This document shows, piece after piece, positions 46,693-53,557 of a stretch of DNA of 64,000 nucleotides. The first letter of the stretch is position 1. Every line of letters starts with the position of its first letter. The stretch lies in the NCBI RefSeq assembly GCF_006438785.1, contig NZ_RCZB01000002.1, positions 1-64,000 of the forward strand, read 5' to 3'. The translations under genes and the position numbers were made by a program. The stretch is from Rhodanobacter glycinis. GTDB taxonomy: Bacteria > Pseudomonadota > Gammaproteobacteria > Xanthomonadales > Rhodanobacteraceae. A model generated the notes under the pieces. The model had not been told where the DNA came from. It saw only the letters and a list, made by a program, of their open reading frames with translations, and searched no databases.

Positions 46693-48771
46693 ATGAAAAC
46701 CTTGCCAATTATCGTGCTCATGAGCGGGCTCTCGTATGTCGCCCACGCACAGACGGTTGAACCTCGCGACCTGCTGGAGGTGGCCGACTTCAATGGCCCT
46801 GTCGTATCCCCGAATGGAAAGCTGGTGGCGTTCCGGATCGAGCAGGCTTCGGTCGAACGCAACACCTACGATGCGTTCTGGTATGTGCAGGATGTCGACG
46901 GGGTGTCGCTTCCCCACCGGATCGCGGACGGCGGCGTGGTCCTGCGTGACTCTGCAGGAATTCCTTTGCCAGCTACTGTCGTGTGGTCTCCGGATGGGCG
47001 TTGGATTTATTACCGCGCCATGGTCGACGGGAAGATCGATGTGTGGCGCGCGGCGGCGAACGGTTCGGGCGTAGAGCCCATGACGCACGACACGGCGGAC
47101 GTGCGCGATTTCGTCTTGGGCAAGGGCGGCTGTGTCCTCAGGTACAGCGTCGGCGCCGCCCGCGAGGAGGTCCGGTCGGCGGAGCGGGCCGAGTACGACC
47201 AGGGCATTCACATCGACGCTTTCGTGCCGATAGGCCAGCCGCTATTTCGCTCCGGTTTCGTAGGGGGACGCATGGCGACGCAGCATTACGGCAAAGTTTG
47301 GTTCGATCGTGTTCCATTGCCGGCCGATGTTCCCGATCACTGGAAAGCAGTGGATCTGCAGAAGCGGGTAACGCGGGACCTGGATGCTGCCGAAGCCCGT
47401 GATGTTGGTGAGGAATCCAATGCAGACAAGCGATACCCCGAGGCCTGGCTCCTCTCGCGCTCACCCGCAGATGACCGTGTAGCCATCTTGACCCGAACTG
47501 GCAAAAGGAACGGCTTGCGGGACAAACCGGATGTGAAGTTGTCTGCGACATTGCCCGAAGGGCCGCAAGAGATCGTATGCAAGGCTGCGGCATGCACGGG
47601 AAAGGCAATCACGTCGATCCAATGGCGCCCCCACAGCGATGAAGTGTTGTTTACCGTAACGGATCCGTCGGCAGGATTGGCGCAATCCATCTATCGCTGG
47701 AATGTCAGGGCTGGGGCTGTGCTACCGGTGGCGCATTCGCCGGGCCTGCTCAATGGTGGGCGGGATCCGTCCAGTAAATGCGGGGCCTCCCATGCCGCGA
47801 TGGTATGTGTGAGCGCGACAGCCAGTCAGCCGCCGCGCCTGGAGCGGATCGACCTGGAGACAGAAGCCCAGCGGGTTCTGTTTGAACCCAATGCAGCGCT
47901 CGCGCGGGCGATGGCGAAATCTAGTTCGGTAAGGTTGCTACGTTGGAAAGGTGCGAGAGGCCAGCTGTTCACAGGACGGTTTTATCCAGCGAAAAGCGGT
48001 TCTGGAGCCAGGCTTCCGCTGTTCGTGAATTACTATCGATGCGCGGGATTCGTGCGTGGTGGCTTCGGCGATGAATGGCCCTTCGCAAGCCTGGCGGCGC
48101 ACGGAATATCTGCGCTCTGCATCAATGCCGCCCCTTATCGCCTCGACCCTGTCGATCGCTACAACGAAGGACTCGCGGCCGCCGAAAGCGCGGTCACGCT
48201 GTTGTCGGCAAATGGCGAGGTCGATTGCGCCAAAGTGGGGATGGGTGGATTGAGCTTCGGAAGTGAAGTCACGATGTGGGTCGCAATGAAGTCGCGACTT
48301 CTGGCGGCTGCCTCAGTCAGTTCCGTGTCGATGTCGCCCAACTACTATCTGCTTGGATCCATCAAAGGGGACCCGTTTGCAAGCGGGTTGAAAAAGTTCT
48401 GGGGACTTGGTTCGCCCGAAAAAACACCGTCGCAATGGCATGTGCTTTCCCCGGCTTACAACCTGGACAGAATATCTGCTCCGATCCTCTTTCAGATGCC
48501 CGAGCAGGAGTATATGCAGGCGACCGACTATGTCATCCCGATGATCAGGAAGAGCATGGCGGACCTTTACGTATTCCCCAACGAGCCGCATCAGAAATTT
48601 CAACCCAAACACAAGCTCGCGGCTTACACGCGCAACATGGACTGGTTTCGATTCTGGTTGCAGGGGTATGAGGATGATGATCCTTCCAAGGCTGACCAGT
48701 ACGCGCGTTGGCGTGCCCTGCGAAGGCGCCCGACGTCGGCACGGTCCTCGGCTCCCGACTGCAAGGGTTAA
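46693..48771 (+). CDS. Lasso peptide isopeptidase (prolyl oligopeptidase-like, S9)
   Basis: 692 aa. Signal peptide MKTLPIIVLMSGLSYVAHAQ suggests periplasmic location. A beta-propeller-like N-domain is followed by an alpha/beta-hydrolase domain with nucleophile Ser in GMGGLSFGSE (about residue 520). The acid and His are expected in the last 100 residues (MPEQEYMQATDYV and NEPHQKFQP). It is the expected hydrolase of the isopeptide bond in TonB-type lasso clusters (AtxE-like). It starts 5 bases after the receptor stop; a GTG at 46684 overlapping that stop is an alternative. It converges with the synthetase gene, 3 bases apart. Confidence 0.88.
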   Translation: MKTLPIIVLMSGLSYVAHAQTVEPRDLLEVADFNGPVVSPNGKLVAFRIEQASVERNTYDAFWYVQDVDGVSLPHRIADGGVVLRDSAGIPLPATVVWSPDGRWIYYRAMVDGKIDVWRAAANGSGVEPMTHDTADVRDFVLGKGGCVLRYSVGAAREEVRSAERAEYDQGIHIDAFVPIGQPLFRSGFVGGRMATQHYGKVWFDRVPLPADVPDHWKAVDLQKRVTRDLDAAEARDVGEESNADKRYPEAWLLSRSPADDRVAILTRTGKRNGLRDKPDVKLSATLPEGPQEIVCKAAACTGKAITSIQWRPHSDEVLFTVTDPSAGLAQSIYRWNVRAGAVLPVAHSPGLLNGGRDPSSKCGASHAAMVCVSATASQPPRLERIDLETEAQRVLFEPNAALARAMAKSSSVRLLRWKGARGQLFTGRFYPAKSGSGARLPLFVNYYRCAGFVRGGFGDEWPFASLAAHGISALCINAAPYRLDPVDRYNEGLAAAESAVTLLSANGEVDCAKVGMGGLSFGSEVTMWVAMKSRLLAAASVSSVSMSPNYYLLGSIKGDPFASGLKKFWGLGSPEKTPSQWHVLSPAYNLDRISAPILFQMPEQEYMQATDYVIPMIRKSMADLYVFPNEPHQKFQPKHKLAAYTRNMDWFRFWLQGYEDDDPSKADQYARWRALRRRPTSARSSAPDCKG

Positions 48772-48774
48772 GTG

Positions 48775-50517
48775 CTAGGCATGCTTCCGGGCCCAGTTCT
48801 CGATCATGCACAGGGCGAAGATACGCATGAAGGAACGATCGCGAGAGGACAGTGGGCTGTCCAGGAAAAGGTTCAGCTTGTGCGGATCCAGCAGGCCGCG
48901 GGACTGGAGGTGGCCGTCCAGCAGGAATCGGCGGATGGTCTCTTTGTTCCTGCGGTATATCCCGGCGTTGTAGTTCATGAAGGTGCCCTTGCTGCGCCGC
49001 TCCAGCACGTCTTTCGGAAGCTGTGTGGCGAATGCGGATCGGGCGACGGCCCGGTTCTGACCACCGGATATCCACATCCAGGAGGGAATGCGGAGGCAAG
49101 CTTCCATCACAGGTTGAGAAAGCAGCGGCATGCGTACTCTTCGATGACCCGCTCGAAGTGTGGCATCCGCAAACATCTGGTTGCCGGCGAGGTCGAAGAT
49201 CCGTTCCCGGTCGCCGGGAAGGGCATGGGGTGGCGCATCGAACCATGGATGCAACTCCAGAGGAGGAGTCACGTCAGTTTGTGCCAGCAATGAATAGTCC
49301 GGTCTGCAGGCCGGTTTGGGGCGCAGGTACAGCTTCCTTAGCGTCAGCCGTGTGGCTTTTGCCACCGTACATCCATGAAGCCTGGACAGATCGACTACAG
49401 CTTGGCATCCCGCAGCCACACCACGTTCCCGAAAGGCATCGGCGGCTGGAGCGGCGGATGGCAGATAACAGAAGATCGTGTCGCCACCGCTGCCGGAGAA
49501 ATGGCTGCGAACTTCCTGGAGGCCTGCCTCGTCGTTCATAGCGCGGGCAATGGCTTGGCCCAGCATCCAGACTGCAGGCCTCAGTGAGTGGCTCGGCAGC
49601 GGGAAATCGATGTCTGCCTCATTGAAATCGAGCGGCCGTTGCAAAAGCTCGACGCCAAGCTGCTCTGCGATCTGACTGGCATATCGGCGTTCGTCGGCAC
49701 CGGGCACTGGTGTGATAGTGGTGCAACAGGTGATTCGTGCTCGCGCTCCCGCAAGGCAGACGCCGACGATCGAAGAATCCATACCACCAGAGAGTTCGAG
49801 TAGCAGAGATCGGTCGGTTCCAGCCATGGCCTGAACCGCCATGGTTATGACTTCTCTAAGTGCCTCTGCCGACGCCACGGGGTGGCTACGCCGCTGGGTA
49901 GGGGCGACGAAGGTCCAAGGGGACCAAGCCAGCATGGTGCGTGTTGTCTCGCCGTTGATTGCAAGCATGCAGCCGGGAAGCAGTTCCCTGATGCCGGCAA
50001 GACCGGTGCGAGAGATTTTCATGTGCGGATAGACCAGGCAGTGGCGCACAAAGTCCCAGTCGATCCGGTCGCGATGCAGGCCAAGACTTGACACGATCGC
50101 CAAGTCGGAGGTGATGAATCCATTGCCATCCTGCAGTGAATAGGCACATGCCATGCCGCCGGATGGATCCCGCATGAGGGTGATGCTGTCGGTACCCTCT
50201 TCGGCAGGCTGGAATAGCAGGTACTCACCCCAGTAGCGGTCGAGAAGATGTTCTCGCAGCACCGACTGTGTCGGCAGATGCTGCAGACGCGCCAGATCCT
50301 TGACCGGTCTGCCGTCCTCGTCATATAGGTCGCCGAGAAGTATGCCGCCCCCCGGTAAATGCAACGTCGGAGTCTCTTTGGGCGCAAATAGTGCAACGCA
50401 CCCTACGTGGCCGCAGAGTTCCATGCGCAGGTTCCGCAACGGATCTGCGAGCGACCATCCGGAGTTTTTCGGGTTGCCGGCAAAGTTGCCAGACAAGGCG
50501 ACGTAGCGGTAGCACAT
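48775..50517 (-). CDS. Lasso peptide macrolactam synthetase (asparagine synthetase-like, C protein)
   Basis: 580 aa. The AsnB-like architecture is an N-terminal Ntn-type domain (residues 1-200) and a C-terminal ATP-pyrophosphatase domain with LELSGGMDSSIVG (about residue 242) and FSGSGGDTIF (about 365). In lasso synthesis this enzyme adenylates the Glu or Asp side chain and closes the ring with the new N-terminus. Unlike many lasso C proteins it still has Cys at position 2 (MCYRY), though the rest of the glutaminase site is not obvious. The start overlaps the B gene stop by one base (TGATG), indicating coupling. Confidence 0.9.
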   Translation of the reverse strand: MCYRYVALSGNFAGNPKNSGWSLADPLRNLRMELCGHVGCVALFAPKETPTLHLPGGGILLGDLYDEDGRPVKDLARLQHLPTQSVLREHLLDRYWGEYLLFQPAEEGTDSITLMRDPSGGMACAYSLQDGNGFITSDLAIVSSLGLHRDRIDWDFVRHCLVYPHMKISRTGLAGIRELLPGCMLAINGETTRTMLAWSPWTFVAPTQRRSHPVASAEALREVITMAVQAMAGTDRSLLLELSGGMDSSIVGVCLAGARARITCCTTITPVPGADERRYASQIAEQLGVELLQRPLDFNEADIDFPLPSHSLRPAVWMLGQAIARAMNDEAGLQEVRSHFSGSGGDTIFCYLPSAAPAADAFRERGVAAGCQAVVDLSRLHGCTVAKATRLTLRKLYLRPKPACRPDYSLLAQTDVTPPLELHPWFDAPPHALPGDRERIFDLAGNQMFADATLRAGHRRVRMPLLSQPVMEACLRIPSWMWISGGQNRAVARSAFATQLPKDVLERRSKGTFMNYNAGIYRRNKETIRRFLLDGHLQSRGLLDPHKLNLFLDSPLSSRDRSFMRIFALCMIENWARKHA

Positions 50518-51194
50518 CAGATTACCCGGATCGGGACATGGGCCTGGGCCGTTCCCACGGTTTCGTTCAATACCAGCGAGCCGTGTTGCACCCAGGCATG
50601 GGCGGAGAACGGATCGCATGCCACTCCCATGATGAGGTGGGCATGTAAGCCGCGCTTGGCGAGGAACCTGACCATCGACAATGAGTCGATCAGGCAGCAC
50701 ATTTCGATGGGTACGTAGGGCCGCACAAGCTCGAAGGCGTTCGCGGCTTCTGACAAACGCTGCCGGAGTTCGGCTTGGTCGTGGACAGGTGGCGATGTTC
50801 TCTCGTTGCGGTAGTCGCTCAGGGCTTGGAGAACTTGTTTCAGCCGCCGCACTTTCAGTTGCCAACGCATCATGGCAACCATAACGAAGACGTCTCGCGC
50901 CACATCGAAAGGGACCCGCTTGTCGGGACAGGGCATTTCAATCGCGCTCTCGCTAGGGAGAGCAATGCCCATTGCGGAGCCGCCGTGCGGTAACGTTGTC
51001 GTCAGCGAAATAAGGTTGTGTTTGACCAATCCACTGATGTCGACGGCTGATTTGTCAGGTGCTTCCAGATAACTGAGAAAGCTGCGCTCGAGCGCACTAG
51101 ACAGCTGGAAGTATTGGTCGTTCTTTATATCTAAGAAGAACAGCCGGCCATCCATCTCGCAGAACGATATGTCCGTATTCAGATGCTGGATCAT
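50517..51194 (-). CDS. Lasso peptide leader peptidase with fused RRE (B1-B2)
   Basis: 225 aa. Residues 1-85 look like a PqqD-type RiPP recognition element (FCEMDGRLFFLDIKNDQYF, then SALERSFLSYL) that binds the leader. Residues about 100-225 are a transglutaminase-like cysteine protease: Cys in EMCCLIDSLSMVRFL (about 168), His in FSAHAWVQ (about 200) and an acidic residue after it (VLNE). It cuts the leader and hands the core to the synthetase. The fused B1-B2 form is typical of proteobacterial lasso clusters. Located between precursor and synthetase. Confidence 0.9.
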   Translation of the reverse strand: MIQHLNTDISFCEMDGRLFFLDIKNDQYFQLSSALERSFLSYLEAPDKSAVDISGLVKHNLISLTTTLPHGGSAMGIALPSESAIEMPCPDKRVPFDVARDVFVMVAMMRWQLKVRRLKQVLQALSDYRNERTSPPVHDQAELRQRLSEAANAFELVRPYVPIEMCCLIDSLSMVRFLAKRGLHAHLIMGVACDPFSAHAWVQHGSLVLNETVGTAQAHVPIRVI

Positions 51195-51211
51195 CGTCGC
51201 TTCCCCGCAGG

Positions 51212-51237
51212 AGGGGCGCGCCTTTCAGCGCGCCCCT
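51212..51237 (-). terminator. Hairpin between lasso precursor and processing genes
   Basis: Perfect 10-base stem AGGGGCGCGC / GCGCGCCCCT with a six-base loop, no T run on the minus strand. It lies between precursor stop and B start. In other lasso operons a hairpin at this position reduces transcription of the enzymes relative to the precursor; the same attenuator or RNA-stabilising role is likely here. Confidence 0.7.
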
Positions 51238-51241
51238 GGGG

Positions 51242-51379
51242 TCAATCTTCGGAAATGCCAGTAACGGGGAAGCCGTTCGCCTCGCTTTGGCCAGTGCCGC
51301 CCTTCGTTTCGACGCTGGCGACGCCAAGGACGATGACATCGTCCGGCGTGTCGTTGCGAATGTTCTCGTTCGTGTTCAT
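51242..51379 (-). CDS. Lasso peptide precursor (A protein), predicted 7-residue ring
   Basis: 45 aa. The leader (residues 1-26) contains the conserved VIVLGVASVETK with Thr at position -2 of the cut, the key recognition residue. The predicted core (residues 27-45) is GGTGQSEANGFPVTGISED: Gly1 and Glu7 would form a seven-residue macrolactam. The GG start, Glu7, NG after it and GISE end resemble xanthomonins (recalled from the literature). Trimming of the C-terminal GISED is possible. AGGAG lies 7 bases before the ATG. It is the first gene of the minus-strand operon A-B-C; no D (ABC exporter) gene follows. Confidence 0.93.
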   Translation of the reverse strand: MNTNENIRNDTPDDVIVLGVASVETKGGTGQSEANGFPVTGISED

Positions 51380-51397
51380 TTCGATCTCCTGCGGTAA

Positions 51398-51418
51398 CGT
51401 CATGGCAGTCCCATGACG
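51398..51418. promoter_or_regulatory. Inverted repeat in the lasso precursor leader region
   Basis: Perfect 8-base arms CGTCATGG / CCATGACG around five bases, between the predicted -10 box and the precursor start codon. It could be a regulator half-site pair overlapping the transcription start or a 5' hairpin that stabilises the transcript. Confidence 0.5.
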
Positions 51419-51423
51419 CGAGC

Positions 51424-51453
51424 AGCGTAGGAGGCGCAAATTTTGATTTTCAA
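51424..51453 (-). promoter_or_regulatory. Candidate promoter of the lasso A-B-C operon
   Basis: On the minus strand TTGAAA (51453-51448), an 18-base spacer and TACGCT (51429-51424). The -35 box matches five of six consensus bases, the -10 box three of six, so an activator may be needed. The region around the -35 is AT-rich. Confidence 0.45.
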
Positions 51454-51806
51454 ATGATTATTGCGCTGTCATCCGGTGATTATTCCGGAAGCGTGACGGT
51501 CGCCCTGTAATGCCGGGCTCTGCTTCGACGCCTCTTCGACTCGCGGCATAGGCGCACATTACGCACACCGCTGAAATTGATCGCCCGAACCTACCGCTCG
51601 TGACCGACTCGCCGGCGCTGATCGGCTTCGGGCTGCGCTGTACGTGAGGCTCCTCGGCGTTAGTTCTGAGGCATTCACCCGCTCGTCGCCACCCATGCAG
51701 TGAAGTAAGCTGGAGACGTGTAAGGAAATGCCTTTTCCTTTTGTAGGTGAATTCCTATTCACTCGGATAGAATCCCATTTTTAATCCACTGCCCAAGAGC
51801 ACAACC

Positions 51807-52223
51807 ATGGCCATTAATCTCGAAACGCTGTCCCCAGCCGAACTCAAGGCACTCATCGCAAATGCCCAGTCGCAGATGCAGGCTGCTCATGCCAATCACG
51901 TCAACGAGGTCCGGGAAAAAATCGAGCGTTTGCTGAAAAACAGCAGCCTCACCCTGGCCGACGTGTATCCGACACGTAGCGGCAAAGGCGCCAAGGGGCC
52001 GAAATCGGTAGTAGCCCCCAAGTATCGCAACCCTGCGAACGCTACCCAGACATGGTCAGGTCGTGGCAAGCGGCCGTTGTGGTTCGTGCAGGCCTTGAAG
52101 AAGCGCGGTACCACCGCCGAGAGCCTCCTGATCGATGGCGCACCCAAGGCGGCTCCGGCGAAGGCCGTCAAGAAGGGCGCAGCCAAGAAAGTTGCAAAGA
52201 CCGCTGCCAAGAAAGCGGCCTGA
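51807..52223 (+). CDS. H-NS family nucleoid protein with Lys/Ala tail
   Basis: 138 aa. N-terminal coiled-coil oligomerisation part (about residues 1-50), linker, and C-terminal H-NS DNA-binding motif KYRNPANATQTWSGRGKRP (about residues 72-90), containing the expected TWSGRG core loop. The last 30 residues (AAPAKAVKKGAAKKVAKTAA) form an H1-like basic tail. H-NS proteins silence AT-rich, horizontally acquired DNA, and this gene lies amid such regions. It has the atypical C-terminal extension seen in some Burkholderia and Xanthomonas relatives. Confidence 0.9.
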   Translation: MAINLETLSPAELKALIANAQSQMQAAHANHVNEVREKIERLLKNSSLTLADVYPTRSGKGAKGPKSVVAPKYRNPANATQTWSGRGKRPLWFVQALKKRGTTAESLLIDGAPKAAPAKAVKKGAAKKVAKTAAKKAA

Positions 52224-52399
52224 GGCCTGGGCGAGCCACGTTCCGCGGCGCAGATGGAAACCTGCGCCCGGAATGCGGGCATCTTTCCAGGTCCCCTGAA
52301 AGCGGCTGTTTGAGACCCGGTTGTCGGCAGGGTAAGCCGAAGCGGGCAACCGCCGTGGTCGCGCAAAGCGGACCTGCGGGCAGAAGACATCGGCGAGGT

Positions 52400-53029
52400 C
52401 TAGTGAAGGTAGTCGCTGCGCTCGCTCAGCAAGGCCACGATGCACGGCACGAGTTGCTTGCGGCATTCGTGATAGTCGTGCAGTGCGGACTTCAGGGCCG
52501 GCATGTCGCGGGCCTGCCAGTGCCGGTTCAATTCCGAAAGCTCTTCGAAGCGGTGCTCGAGCAATCCTTGCGCAGCTCGGCGTATCGGCGCCAGCCGGTC
52601 GTTGGCCTGCTTCACGGCATGGTGCAGGTTTCCGCGGGCGGTCGCCAGGGCGATTGCGTCGAACAGCTGCCACGTCAGCGTGACCAGATCGTCGTCGGCA
52701 GAGGTGAGCTCCAGCTGCTCGGTCTTTCGGGCTGCCGGCATGGCGCCGATATCGCATGCGATCAGCAACAGCCGTTCCATCCAGTCATAGAGGTCGCGCA
52801 GGCCGACCTCGGTGAGCAAAGGAACGTACAGTCCGTCGCGTGCACGATCGACGAGCAGGGATTCGCCGACCAGGCGATACAGCGCGAATCGAACCGGCGT
52901 GGGACTGGTGTTGAACTCTGCGGCGAGTGTGGCCGGATCGATCCGCTGACCAGGCGCGTAGCGTCCCGATCGCAGGGCGCGTTTGACCTGCCGGTACACG
53001 AATGCACTCTTGGAGTGGATCGCATCCAT
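52400..53029 (-). CDS. GntR-family regulator (FadR/FCD subfamily)
   Basis: 209 aa. The N-terminal winged helix is clear (SKSAFVYRQVKRALRSGRY, APGQRIDPATLAAEFN, SPTPVRFALYRLV, residues 6-60). The C-terminal part is all-helical and matches an FCD-type effector domain. The start at 53029 gives the standard N-terminus; the frame could extend 21 codons. The gene stands between the H-NS gene (convergent) and the Rhs gene (divergent). Regulation of the Rhs locus or the lasso operon is possible but not shown. Confidence 0.85.
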   Translation of the reverse strand: MDAIHSKSAFVYRQVKRALRSGRYAPGQRIDPATLAAEFNTSPTPVRFALYRLVGESLLVDRARDGLYVPLLTEVGLRDLYDWMERLLLIACDIGAMPAARKTEQLELTSADDDLVTLTWQLFDAIALATARGNLHHAVKQANDRLAPIRRAAQGLLEHRFEELSELNRHWQARDMPALKSALHDYHECRKQLVPCIVALLSERSDYLH

Positions 53030-53557
53030 AGCTGAACTCCCTGTCTGCGGATGCCTCCCGGGCGGGATGGTGCAGGATTGGGCGTCACGCAAAGGATCGG
53101 ATTTTCGGCCTGTCCGATGATTGTTTCGAATTGCTGCTTTACGACTGTCGTGAATGGCACTTTTGCATGCCGCGGTATGTGTGGTGCATCACAGAACGCG
53201 AGGCACGCGCGGCCGGCTATCGACGTGCTGTTCCGCAATGAAGGCAGCAAGTGGACAGCGCCGAGGGAGGGTGAACCGCTGTATGGCATCGTGCTCGATG
53301 TAGACCTGCTTGGCATGCGCTGACGCGTCTATACCCGGAAGATCCCGGGACCATCCCCAGATATCGCTGCTTGAAATCGGCCTATTAAGCCCGAGCCGAT
53401 GTCCGGACAAGCCGCTAGCCCCTCGCTCGCATGATGCTCGCAAGCAAATGCAGAGATACCCGATCAGGGGTCCAGAACAGCCACTTGACTTGGCACCGCC
53501 ACCCGTCTCAATGTCCCCACCATGCCTGCGCCTGACGCCAGGTAAAGGGGAACATCT
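53030..53557. other. Intergenic region upstream of the first Rhs gene
   Basis: About 530 bases between divergent GntR and Rhs genes. A 90-codon plus-strand frame (53051-53323) exists but has weak codon character, no family and no good ribosome site, so it is not called. AAAGGGGA at about 53543 is the ribosome site of the Rhs gene. Promoters of both genes should lie here; no clear boxes are named. Confidence 0.5.

Larger units (their letters stand above)
51380..51806. other. Intergenic region, lasso precursor / H-NS gene
   Basis: About 430 bases. The left part holds the lasso promoter and inverted repeat. The right part is AT-rich near 51720-51790, with an inverted repeat GTGAATTCCTATTCAC and TAGAAT that probably belongs to the promoter of the H-NS gene. 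No gene is supported. Confidence 0.5.

Noticed and set aside
51097..51339. 80-codon minus-strand frame overlapping lasso genes A and B
   Set aside because: Out of frame with both the precursor and the protease, which have strong motifs and ribosome sites.
44276..51379. ABC exporter (lasso D gene) in the cluster
   Set aside because: None present; neighbouring genes are R-M, regulators, H-NS and GntR. Absence is normal for TonB/isopeptidase-type clusters.
53051..53323. 90-codon plus-strand frame upstream of the Rhs gene
   Set aside because: No family, no ribosome site, and poor codon character; treated as intergenic.
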